Shown here in pieces: positions 40,224-50,290 of a stretch of DNA of 64,000 nucleotides. Within the stretch, counting starts at the first letter, position 1. Each line of letters starts with the position of its first letter. The notes under the pieces were generated by a model that worked only from the letters and a program-made list of their open reading frames with translations, searched no databases and was not told the DNA's origin. The translations under genes and the position numbers were made by a program. The DNA comes from Oopsacas minuta (lineage: Eukaryota > Porifera > Hexactinellida > Lyssacinosida > Leucopsacidae), in contig JAKMXF010000221.1 in the NCBI GenBank assembly GCA_024704765.1, positions 372,001 through 436,000 on the forward strand. Direction: 5' to 3'.

Positions 40224-42491
40224 ACCAAATCGCAGAAATTTTGTTATATTTAGCAAAGTTACATCTCTTGTTTTAGGATGGTGTATGTATGTATATTGAC
40301 AAATAATTATAATCACATATTAACGTGCGTTACGTACACCTTAAAATGGCGGGTGAGCGAAATACAGGCCTTCGTCAGTTACTCAGCGGACGAATGAAGG
40401 CATTAGAGTGCGAGGATTTGATAAAGCTATGGAATACTGGTTGCTAATGTTGGTAGTCAAGACTTAAGTGTATCCAGATCTTACAAAAAAATCCAAACAA
40501 ATACCATAATAACCATTGAGATCAAGAAAATAGTCTGTTCGGGTTAAAACTACTTTACAGAAGCAATGCATCTGAAGAGTTTCGAACCTAGAAAAATCCT
40601 AAACAGATGTTGTTCGCATTGTTCGGACAATATATGTGTGGAGTTAATGTAATTGATATAATAATAGCTATAAACGACAACAATGAAATTAAGTAGTTTT
40701 CTAAGTGAGATATAAAATCAGTTCAATATTTTTTACCATCCCATAGACCAGAATAAGTGTGATTTTGGTGATAAAAGTCTCGCACTATTAGTCTGAATAC
40801 AACATAGCCAGTTTTGAGGACACGGTTAGCAAGATCGTTATCTTCAAAGCCCCATATACCTTTGAACTGAGAGGAATCCATCCCTCCAACTTTAATCCAG
40901 TCTGATTTGTACAAACTAAACAGTCCGTAACCAGTTACAGAGTATAATCCAAAGTACTGTTTTTCAATAAACATTTGCATATTAAAGCCACAAGAAAAAT
41001 AGAATATGATAGGAGCAAATCCTGAGTAACCCTGGAAAGTGTGTTTCCGTATAGTATCAGGTAGATGTGCTGGATAATGTATAGACAGATCAGTTATGTA
41101 TATTATGTCATCTGGATTCTTAACACTATCTATTCCTACATTAATAGCTGCCGTCTTCTCCCAAGGTCCTCCAAAATCAATCACAGACCAGTGCTTGAGT
41201 CTGCTCTGACGTAACAAGGTTATTACGTCAATCAGAGGCGTCACATAGTTTACTATTATTATACCAAAATTCTCATCTCCACTCTCATCATATACTCGCT
41301 CCATGTTCTGAACAAACTCTCGTATCATTTGGGGGAAATTCCTGTGTGTGACAAGAAAGTGTACAAATGTATCTCTATGCATCTTCATGTCGATAGGATG
41401 ACACAATAGAGAAGGAGGCAAGTCTTTGTGATCCAATACTACGAACTCAGAGATGAGATATTCCTTTAGTGGATTCTGTGCATAAGTAATCAGCACCTCA
41501 ACTAGAAACAAATCACCATTCAATTCGTCAACAAGTCTCTCCATGTTTATGAGACGAGACAGATGAGCTGTAGGGTTTGAAAACATTAAGTGATGCATGA
41601 AAAGGTTCAAAACTTTGTTCATTAATTGTTCGCTTATGACTGCAGTGCGTATTGATAACTCCACGTGTATTGTGTAGAGATTGACAGCAGGGTATGTATT
41701 TATAATACCGAGGTTATTCGCTATTCTTATTGGGTCTATATCCACATAAGACGGGGTGTAATCACAAGGAGGAAATACAAAACTGTCTCCAAACTCATCA
41801 ATATCAACGTGAGAATGCAAGAAGAGAGTATTCCTCTCATCAAAAGGATGCATTATGTTAGTTAGCTCAGAACTAGGAGCATGTAACGGGAGAGTAGATT
41901 TGTAAGTCTCAGGAATAACTCCATTACCGAAGTCATGTACGAAAGGATAAATATATTCTGTTGGTATTGGTTTGTAATCTGGAGAGGAATTATCTTTCCA
42001 TTTAACCTCTAACACCCCCTCTGTATTGCTAGCATGTAGAATCTCAATGTATTGCTTATTGTCCGCAACAAGATTAACAGTGAAGTGACTTACTTGCCAT
42101 TTTGCCTTGGCAGAATGTGTTACAATATCAGGAATTGATATTTTGTATTCTACTGCATTGGAAGGCAGTTCATCAGGAGATAGCCATAACTCAACAGATC
42201 CGAAATAGGACACTTGAAATGAATAACTACCACTCACGGGAGGCATTATATAACCAAATATTCTAACACCAGTAAACTCTATAGACTTGATAGTAGCGAG
42301 AATATGAGTAGCAGATTTTCTCCAAGGATTGCATGGAAAATCTATTTTCGCCTTCAATATGTCTATTGATTCAGAACAATGATCTCTCCATGTATAAATA
42401 TTCATAAACCCCCCTGGTATGTCTGTGAATAGATTCTTATTCAAATCATTGCTGTATAGAGCATCAACATTTATGAAATGAGAAGGGAACT
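38455..42491. repeat. Large inverted repeat, ~1.77-kb arms
   Basis: Arm 38455-~40219 and arm ~40727-42491 are near-identical reverse complements with a ~0.5-kb spacer. The match begins abruptly in both genes at the codons for FPSHFINVD and ends at the stop codons. Identity extends to silent positions. Confidence 0.85.
40224..40722. other. Spacer between inverted B4GALNT-like genes
   Basis: The ~500-bp loop of the large inverted repeat contains the facing 3' ends of both copies. No exon, repeat or transposon end was recognised. Confidence 0.5.
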
Positions 42492-42771
42492 GGTTGGCAT
42501 TGGATATTCTCAAAATCCGTTTTCTTAGTTTAGGGAGATTGCTATCAAAATCTGGAATTGGCTGACCGAATTCAATTTCAATTTCTAGTCCATCGAGATA
42601 TTTATCAATAGGAAATGGAGAGAATTGTTTTCTTCTTGAATTATTCGTAAATAATACAACAATAAATATCAATAAAAACAAAGATATTAGCTTGATTGTA
42701 CAAGGAGTTTTGCACCATTTGTAGAGCTTGTGGAATAGATGTTTTGTAGTCAAGGCCATAAGAGATATCAT
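40723..42771 (-). CDS. B4GALNT3/4-like glycosyltransferase with PA14 domain, copy B
   Basis: The gene encodes 682 residues, intronless, with the same architecture as copy A: membrane anchor ~28-45, PA14 ~111-276, then the CHGN transferase with ITDLSIHYP and WGFEDNDLANRVL. It differs from copy A at scattered residues (FVFPP for FAFPP, NPDDI for NPNDI). One cluster before the YFGLYS segment reads GFNMQMFIEKQ here and EFSGQSFYDQF in copy A. Its N-terminal ~93 residues are unlike copy A. Intact reading frames in both suggest two working enzymes, perhaps with different Golgi placement or acceptor choice (inference). Confidence 0.88.
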   Translation of the reverse strand: MISLMALTTKHLFHKLYKWCKTPCTIKLISLFLLIFIVVLFTNNSRRKQFSPFPIDKYLDGLEIEIEFGQPIPDFDSNLPKLRKRILRISNANQFPSHFINVDALYSNDLNKNLFTDIPGGFMNIYTWRDHCSESIDILKAKIDFPCNPWRKSATHILATIKSIEFTGVRIFGYIMPPVSGSYSFQVSYFGSVELWLSPDELPSNAVEYKISIPDIVTHSAKAKWQVSHFTVNLVADNKQYIEILHASNTEGVLEVKWKDNSSPDYKPIPTEYIYPFVHDFGNGVIPETYKSTLPLHAPSSELTNIMHPFDERNTLFLHSHVDIDEFGDSFVFPPCDYTPSYVDIDPIRIANNLGIINTYPAVNLYTIHVELSIRTAVISEQLMNKVLNLFMHHLMFSNPTAHLSRLINMERLVDELNGDLFLVEVLITYAQNPLKEYLISEFVVLDHKDLPPSLLCHPIDMKMHRDTFVHFLVTHRNFPQMIREFVQNMERVYDESGDENFGIIIVNYVTPLIDVITLLRQSRLKHWSVIDFGGPWEKTAAINVGIDSVKNPDDIIYITDLSIHYPAHLPDTIRKHTFQGYSGFAPIIFYFSCGFNMQMFIEKQYFGLYSVTGYGLFSLYKSDWIKVGGMDSSQFKGIWGFEDNDLANRVLKTGYVVFRLIVRDFYHQNHTYSGLWDGKKY

Positions 42772-43086
42772 TATAAATGTACTGGGGGTGTGTGTATTGC
42801 AACTGATGCCAAAATTATAATCAGATTTTCCTGACCACTAATAATTTATGGGGTATTAATAATGCGAATATAGCGCCAAGTTACGACACAAAATAACGGC
42901 TAACAATACTAGATATTCTCGTACTAAAAGGTGTTTATGTTGAGAAAATATGCTTATATCAACAATACAATGTGCCTATTTCGGAAACGACTAGGAGCAT
43001 ACTTACTCGACTTTTTATTATATGATTATTTACCCCAGGGGGTTGTTATTTTATTAATGTTGTACATAACTAATATGCTGATTAGT

Positions 43087-43844
43087 TCTAGACAGCTGTT
43101 GTGGCTTTTCCAGTTAGATTCATTACCCTCGATCTCTTCGAGACATGTATACATATTCATCCTTCACTCTCTTACCACTATACCCGTGTTGCCAATAATT
43201 ATGGAATTGATTTGTATCAGGAGAAAGTTGAAACTAACTTTCGTTCAGTTTACAAAATGTTTAAACACGACCTTTCTCATTTGTATTATGATCCTGGCAA
43301 GTCTCAAGATTGGTGGCATAGAGTAGCTTCTAGAACTCTTGAACTATCGAGTGTAGCTAAGTTTCCAGATACTACTCGTATCAACCATGTTTCTAGTGAA
43401 TTGTTTGAGGAGTTTAAAACAACTAGATGTTGGTCTGTTTACCCTGATGCTATAGACTTCTTAGAACATTGCCGAGACAATGCCCTACCCATGGCTGGTA
43501 TTTCTAATTTTGATCAGAGACTTTCTCCTCTGCTTTGCAGTTTATCAATAAGTAAATATTTCCTGTTTGTGATGAGTTTAGCCTACAAACCGAGTACATA
43601 CTGCTTTCAAGAAGCTCTCAAACGCACTGGCTATGATCCTAAATATTGTTGCCATATTGGAGATAGTATTCGAGAAGATTGCGTGACTGCTTTATCTATC
43701 GGCATGAAACCGGTTCTTATAAATAGGAGAGAGGACGAAAAATATATTATTCAACAATTGAAAGACTCAGGGGTTGGTGTTGAAGATCTAATTCTAGTTA
43801 AATCTCTCTCAGAATTGAAAAACAAGATAAAAATAAATAAATAG
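43087..43844 (+). CDS. HDHD3: HAD-superfamily hydrolase HDHD3-like (5' end unresolved)
   Basis: About 247 residues match HDHD3. HAD motif I is FITLDLFETC, with the nucleophile Asp but no second Asp, as in HDHD3. Motif II is GISNFDQRL, the motif III Lys is in AYKPS, and motif IV is CHIGDSIREDCVTA. The reading frame enters at GTG 43101, with no in-frame ATG. A TTCTAG acceptor just upstream (exon from ~43087) suggests an earlier short coding exon in 42.8-43.08 kb that I could not place. The function of HDHD3 is not known. Confidence 0.8.
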
Positions 43845-43962
43845 TTTTCGCTTTTCCAATTCCATCACCGATTCGATTACGAACATTGAATATTTATTTT
43901 ACATAACTTTAGATATATTTTTGAAAGGTAAAGTGATGACTTTTCAACTTTGCAATCTTAAA

Positions 43963-45032
43963 ATGTTTTCACCTGTCTTCCAGTGCTTTGCCCGGAGACT
44001 TTCATCAAGTTCTTCTGCCCCAGATCCTAAGATATACGAGTTCAGGCAATACTCCATCAGACCAGACTCTCTCACGAAGTTTATTCAGGTACCGTAGTCT
44101 GGGGCTACTTTGGCCTACTGGGTTTGCTTTAGCCCAAATATCAGAGTTTCAAAGAAACTAGATTAGATTCAGTATTATATTTGAATATGACTTGGCAAAT
44201 TTTTAACGAATTTTCAAATATCGGTAGACAATTCCGAATACAAATACAATATCTATTCGATACGTAAGGAAATTTCAATATTTGGGCTAAAGCAAACCCA
44301 GTGGGCCAAATTAGCCCCAGTTTACGGTATCCAATCTTTCAAATTATTTTACTATTCACTTAATGCACTATATTATTTGCTTTTATTGTACACTAGCTCT
44401 CAAAAGAACAATTCCATCTTCGCTTATCTCACAGCAAGCTTGTGGGTTACTTCACAGTAGAGCTCGGAGACCTAAGCAAAGTACTACATATATGGGAATA
44501 CGATTCATTCGAGCATAGAAGAAGAGTCAGGGAAGAACTGTCCAAAGATGTCACATGGATCACTCAGTATGTTAAGCCTGCATTTCCACTAATAACTGGA
44601 CAAACTAATGCAGTTCTTAGGAGGATACCAGGTTATGGAGGAGGTCTAGACCCTAAAGGTGATAATATGAGCTAATCTTAAGTTAGTTAAATAAGTTTTT
44701 ATTGATAACTAATTTGTGTAGATGATTCCAAATCAGTTTATTTACTGCAATCTCGAATCCTGAAGGCTGATTCAGAGCCTCAAGTCTTAACCAGATTACA
44801 GAAGCCTCCAGATATTAATCCCTCTTGCATGCTAGCTATGTGGAGAGGAGTATTTGGATCAACCCCTTCCCTCTATTCCCTTCATAAATTCCCTACATTT
44901 GACGTTATAGGTCCTTCAAGCCTTGATGATATAATAAACAAAACCAGTGAAACGCTGCTATTTCTAAATTCTCATTCGCTGAGTGTATCTAACCTAGGGC
45001 TACTTCCTACCCCATGGTCTACTCTACAATGA
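43963..45032 (+). CDS. NIPSNAP3A: NIPSNAP3-like mitochondrial protein (three exons)
   Basis: Exons 43963-44088, 44397-44658 and 44722-45032 join in phase and give 232 residues. The N-terminus (FARRLSSSSSA) fits mitochondrial import. The two ferredoxin-like NIPSNAP repeats begin at KIYEFRQYSIRPDSLTKFI and YLLQSRILKADSE. The HIWEYDSFEHRR motif is conserved in the family. NIPSNAPs are matrix proteins, and some signal mitophagy. Intron 1 (308 bp) is mostly a MITE inserted next to the donor. Without it the intron would be about 70 bp. Confidence 0.9.
44092..44327. mobile_element. 236-bp MITE abutting the NIPSNAP3 exon 1 donor
   Basis: About 50-bp terminal inverted repeats (start CCGTA..CTGGGGCTA, inner end GCTTTAGCCCAAATAT) differ at only ~4 positions between the two ends. 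TA flanks both sides (44090-44091 and 44328-44329), as expected of a TA target-site duplication of Tc1/mariner or related elements. The interior is AT-rich and non-coding. The left TA overlaps the splice donor GTA. Confidence 0.85.
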
Positions 45033-45427
45033 ATCAATTTTGAGGATATTCATTGACGATTCGATATTTGGCTAGAATTCTCTTATTATTATATTTTATG
45101 TGTTTCTAATAAATTTGATTCTCTCATACAAGGAAGCAGTAATTGTTAGTGGTAAGGCAAAACAGTTGAAAGCAATACTATAGCTGTGCTTCCATTTATA
45201 ATTACATTCATCTTGATTATTATCGATTGAAATTAACTTCTCATTATTGTATTTAACTTCTCCAGCATATTACAGGATTCTTTTCTTACATAATATCCTC
45301 TCATTTGGTTTTTAAGGTAAAATCTGTATAGTGACTATGCTATAAATGTAACTCACCTTGGCCATAGTAAGTTATAACTTAAGAATTCTTATTTGTTTAG
45401 TGCTTTACAAGGACATGAGAAAGTAGA
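45033..45427. other. Gap between NIPSNAP3 and the SH3 adaptor
   Basis: About 395 bp of AT-rich DNA with no recognised exon. An upstream coding exon of the adaptor could lie here, since the ATG at 45428 is only the first in-frame one. Confidence 0.4.
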
Positions 45428-48400
45428 ATGTCAGCGTTTTATCTCTTCTGCCCAGGTTCATTAATTTCCAAGAAGCACAGGTCCAAATCAAGTGAGTTAA
45501 TTGTGTTAGGAAACTGTTTACTTGTTTATTTTAAATTATTTTTAGAGGACAAGTTGAAACTGATTCAGCAAACTTCAATCAGAGTAGACCCTCTCTACGA
45601 GACTATTCCTGCTCAGACAAAATACTCACAGGATAATAGGGGTAAACACTCCTTTGTACCCACGGGGAAACTTCCTTCTAGTCTATTGAACAGTTCAACT
45701 AATGCTGCACACATTGAATGCAGTTACACTCCTCCTGTTGGTGATCACCAGAACTTAGCTGTCGTGTCCGGACAGACAGTACATGTATTACAACAGGACA
45801 AATATTGGAGCTACGTCATAGACCAGCATAACCAATTAGGGTATGTTCCATCTGAGATCCTCTCTATCCTAGATACATCGGAACAGGAAACCTGTAAGAA
45901 TAACTCTAATTCTATCATTTATGTCAACACGGGTACAACTCTCTCTACATCTCTTAGAAGTGATTCATCTAGAAATGTAAGTGTTACGCACTTTATCTGC
46001 TTGAATTAGTATTATTTTATAAGTCATTACTGTTTAGTTAATACACACGAGTAATAATCTGATGGCTTCTGGGAATAATCTCATATCATATATAGCTAAT
46101 TTGTCAGTGAATGAATTAGCCGAATTGATTTCGATCGAGTGAAATGATCATTGAAAATTTAATAATTTATAAGAAGGTATTTACATACGGTACCTTTATT
46201 TTGATAATTATTTACTTGTTTATATATTTCCTAGACCCCTCCGACTACTCCTGAAAGCTTATACAGTAAAGTAAAAAAGAGCAACAAATCCTCTCAAAAG
46301 AAACCGAAATCCAACCTCCTCCTCTCTACCTCCCCTCCACAGAGTATAGGAACGTTTCACAATGCTTTCACCACTTTCTCTAAGACTCCTGTCGAGATAC
46401 GCACCCTCTTACACAGCTACAGGTCTAGACAAGAGAATGACTTAACTGTTAGGAAAGGAGAGCAAGTAACGGTGTTGAATCGCTCAGATCATGATTGGGT
46501 CTGGGTGGTGAGAGGAGATGGAGAAGAGGGATTTATTCCTACTTCCTATTCTGTGTATACAAATTCTTATTCTGGTAAGTAACTAATTAACTTTATGCAC
46601 GTAATTACAGCAACGTATTTCTTAACCAAAACATTGTCTTCAGAAATATGATCATTTACTCAAGTTACACGAATGAATCTATAAATTACGGAAATTCCAA
46701 GAATGAGAATTCATATACTTTCTAATTAGATTATAAGCTATACAACAAACCTGATACAAATAATATTACTTCATTGAAATAAACACATGGACAAGTTCCG
46801 TCTTTCCAAGTATTCCATTCCGTATCGCTGCTGTTATAATCAGGGTTCTCTAGCTGTAATTATTTATGCTACCTGATATGCCTCTGAGTATGTGGTAAAC
46901 ACATTTTTTTGATGATTTGGGCATTTGGCTAGGTGATACCAAACGCCCCATCTAACGGCACTCATATCCTATTACTGTTTACAAAATATTATCGCTCTGG
47001 CATCAATAAATATCGGATTCACATTCTGCTAAATATTTCGGTAAATTCAAGACTAAGCAAGCATAGCGAATAGTGTAGCGTATTTGTTGCTAACTTAGCT
47101 ACCTCAGTTTCACTAATCTTGGCCTTACTAACCAAGTATTATTATGTTATGACCACGTGATTAGGCCTTACTTTGTTGAATACAATACAATAGAGCTAGA
47201 TACACCGAACTTGCATTTTTCTGATAGGTTTCAATATTCATAGAACTGTTATCCTCATTCAATGCTATTTTCTACATCAATTCTGAATGTATATAAGCTG
47301 GGGAAATTATGAAAGTATAAATGATAAGATCATAACATTTGAGCGTAACTATTTAGTACAGAAATGTATAGAGCTGAGAAATCAGGGCTAGCGGCTGATA
47401 TTCAACAAAAACGATTTGAAACTTATCCTAAACAAGATGAGAAGCGAGTGATTCAATGGATGGAGGATGTTTTGGGTGAAGAAATGGATTGTAATTTCTA
47501 TGAATGGCTCAGAGACGGATCTGTTATCTGTAGACTGTTTAATGAAATTGAAGATGACAATGAAAATAAAATTCCAGCAAAGCACTGTAAGGCTAGTACG
47601 GTTTTGTTCAAACAACTGGAGAATATTGGCGTGTTCCTGAATGCATGTAAGAAGTACGGCCTGTCTCAGAGCGACTGCTTTGTCTCTTTAGATCTCCACG
47701 AATTGAATGATTTAGCTCAAGTACTCACTACTATATTCGCGCTAGATCGTAAAGCACATAAGAAAGGTTGGGACGGACCAACACTCTCCCCCAAAGAGGC
47801 GGATCACAATAAAAGAGAGTTTACAGATAAACAGCTGAGAGCTGGAGCCGGAATGATCCCCCTGCAGTCCGCGTACCTCCCGGGTGCCTCACAGAAGGGA
47901 ATGGCTGCCCCCGGTACTCGTAGACAACTAATGCCAGCTCCTACTAATGACCATGATTGATATATTCTAATAAATAGAACTTATAAATATGCGATAATTG
48001 TTAGCTACTTTTATTTATACAAAACTGGTATAAATAGTTTCTTTATTTAATTCTTATTTTAGGTTCTGACCACTATAAGCACGCTAAACTGACAAAGGCA
48101 CATAGTCATAGTACTGGATACAAATCCTCCTCTTCTACTACAAACTCTAATCAGCTGTCTGCAGCGTTTTCTGATCATCTGCGTATCACTCCGGTCCGGT
48201 CTGCACCCCACTCTCCAGCTGATGGAGACCTCTCCTATCTACACGTACGTTCAGAGCCTACATTCGATAAACAGAGACGAGTTCATTACAGGAAGAGTCC
48301 GGATAGGATGACGTCACGGGAAAAAAGATGCACTACTCCGAATAGTTTCGTGGAAAAGCGAGCAATTTCGCTGGAGTATATTGACAAGAAACAACCTTAC

Positions 48401-48886
48401 GCATCCTCCTCCAGTCTACAGCTGTCTAACCGACACAGGACAGCCTCTTTACACCCCATACTGACATGTAACTCTCCTTGCTTTAGTCCTCCACACTCAC
48501 AAACATCCAATCATTTTATTTACCCTCACTCCATACCGAAGCACACTAGACCTGCTCCTGACCCCCCGTCAGAGTGTTTGTATGAGAATGTTGAAAATAT
48601 CTATCCTATGCAAGGCTACACTCATTCATGTCATCACGTAGATATACAGGATAATATATACATGAATGCTCCGGGGCTAGATGCTAATGGGAAGCCTAGC
48701 CTCGTTCCTTCTATCATGACAATGCAGGACAGAATACTGCTTATGGATAAAGACCCCGTACATTTCCCTCACAGCTACTCAGACCTTAGCATCGGACAGA
48801 CCTCCTCCCTTGGAGACCTAAACTCAGTATCGGAATTCAACCAGTATCACCAAAAGCATGCCCTCATGAAGGAGGACATGGTATAA
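45428..48886 (+). CDS. Two-SH3 adaptor protein with YxN motifs (four exons)
   Basis: Exons 45428-45491, 45546-45976, 46235-46574 and 48063-48886 join in phase and give about 552 residues. There are two SH3 domains. One has NLAVVSGQTVHVLQQDKYWSY and YVPSEIL; the other has LLHSYRSRQENDLTVRKGEQ, DHDWVWV and EGFIPTSY. The long C-terminus is Ser/Pro/His-rich, with basic stretches and tyrosines in YENV and YMNA, the pYxN form that GRB2-type SH2 domains bind. It looks like a signalling scaffold, and no specific orthologue is recognised. Intron 3 (46575-48062) is far longer than the others and contains a complete transgelin-like gene. Confidence 0.75.
47364..47960 (+). CDS. Transgelin/calponin-like gene nested in the SH3 adaptor intron
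   Basis: The gene encodes 198 residues, single exon, with a full CH domain (WMEDVLGEE, LRDGSVICRLFN, FKQLENIGVFLNACKKYG, LDLHELNDLAQVLTTIFALDR). A calponin-type repeat near the C-terminus carries PLQSAYLPGASQKGM and GTRR. It is paralogous to 22022-22588, sharing AHKKGWDGP and LSPKEAD. It lies entirely in intron 3 of the SH3 adaptor on the same strand, so it must be transcribed separately or removed with the intron. All domain motifs are intact, which suggests a working actin-binding protein. Confidence 0.88.
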   Translation: MYRAEKSGLAADIQQKRFETYPKQDEKRVIQWMEDVLGEEMDCNFYEWLRDGSVICRLFNEIEDDNENKIPAKHCKASTVLFKQLENIGVFLNACKKYGLSQSDCFVSLDLHELNDLAQVLTTIFALDRKAHKKGWDGPTLSPKEADHNKREFTDKQLRAGAGMIPLQSAYLPGASQKGMAAPGTRRQLMPAPTNDHD

Positions 48887-49109
48887 CATAACTCACTTGT
48901 TTCATTTCCACATATTAATTAGTTATTTTAATTAGCGTTCTAATGCTATTTCTACAAGAATCTGCTATTTTCTATTTAGTGCACCTTCCCTCACTTCCCA
49001 ATAATTGGCTTATTACAGGTTCATACCCTTATATGGCAATATCGAGCACTTATGCTCTACACAGCTAATTTTGGCTATTAATTAATCATTCAAATTAGCT
49101 GTTGCTATT

Positions 49110-50018
49110 ATGGCCGGGGTAACACAGAGAAAATCTGGATTTGCTAGACAAGCGAGTGAGATAAACAAATTGCCAGATTTAGCAATCGAGAAAGAACTAA
49201 CAAGTAAGTATCATCGCTGGCTGTGGCTATTTATAGCTCTTCAGAACATAGTGTTGGATTTCGGTCGTCCTTTCCTTGCGCTTCTATTCACTGACAGTTA
49301 TTTCCCACTGAATAGAGCAAGTCTAGGCGACTATGCACATATGTTACACAACGTTACAATGTCATTCTCAATCTTGTATCTACTCAAACGCAGGACACCT
49401 GACTGGCTTAAACACATGCTAGTTATCGTGTATGTAATGGGTGCTAGTATTCATCTGGTCGGAGACTCAATTAACCATAGACTAGTGCTGTCTGGTTATA
49501 AGAACTATTTGACAGTGGAGGATAACCCAATAATGCGTAATGTACAGCCCAGGTCTCTTATCCAGTCTTTCCAGCTATTATACTTCTATGATGAGTATCT
49601 AGGTCACTTCATGTGGTACTTGCCTCTATTCATTTCATTATATTTATACTATTGCAACTCGTTTGCTGCACAGAAATGTATGTTCTCTGCTGGTCCTATG
49701 TTCCTTATGAATCTTGCATTGAATGCTGGAGTATTCTGGTATTTGGTAACTGAGGCTCAGCTCATTGAGCTGTATATAGGGCTCATGACGTCATTCTTAT
49801 TTATAACTTTGTTAGAAGTATCGAGAGGAAGGTTTCCAGACATTAACGGTATATTTATTGTATTAACTATGACAGTGTCTGGGATATTGATCCTTATATG
49901 GGTGTATTGGCTATGGAATGACACCATATTGAGGGAAAGATACCCCGGAGTACTCTACGTACCAGAACCTTGGTCTGTTCTACCGATGAGGGTTAATATA
50001 TCTGAAATATTCGGGTAA
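49110..50018 (+). CDS. CLN6: CLN6-like ER transmembrane protein
   Basis: The gene encodes 302 residues (human 311), intronless. It has several hydrophobic segments, with a polar N-terminus. The segments FALLFTDSYFPLNRASLGDY-like, HMLHNVTMSFSILYLLKRR, GDSINHRLVLSGY and LLYFYDEYLGHFMWYLPLF match CLN6. That ER protein acts in lysosomal enzyme export and is mutated in neuronal ceroid lipofuscinosis. The C-terminal YPGVLYVPEPWSVLPM is also conserved. The start ATG gives a cytosolic N-terminus as in the family. Confidence 0.93.
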   Translation: MAGVTQRKSGFARQASEINKLPDLAIEKELTSKYHRWLWLFIALQNIVLDFGRPFLALLFTDSYFPLNRASLGDYAHMLHNVTMSFSILYLLKRRTPDWLKHMLVIVYVMGASIHLVGDSINHRLVLSGYKNYLTVEDNPIMRNVQPRSLIQSFQLLYFYDEYLGHFMWYLPLFISLYLYYCNSFAAQKCMFSAGPMFLMNLALNAGVFWYLVTEAQLIELYIGLMTSFLFITLLEVSRGRFPDINGIFIVLTMTVSGILILIWVYWLWNDTILRERYPGVLYVPEPWSVLPMRVNISEIFG

Positions 50019-50290
50019 ATTATATGAGAAAATAGTTATATATCTTTGCTTCCAATTTGATAGATTATCTGTTACTGATTTATTTATTTGTGATGAATAC
50101 TTTAGTTTGTGTCTCATTATCTTTTTCCACTATTGCTTGTGGCTCAACCACTTTGCATTGCCATATTTCGAAAACTATAAGTCTGTTCTATATGCTCTAA
50201 ATTGCAAAAAAATGTAGGTCTGAGTGTCCTCTTCCCGAAAAGCAGTGTCTCGGGACAGTTTATCACACTATAGCTACACTGCATTGGGGC

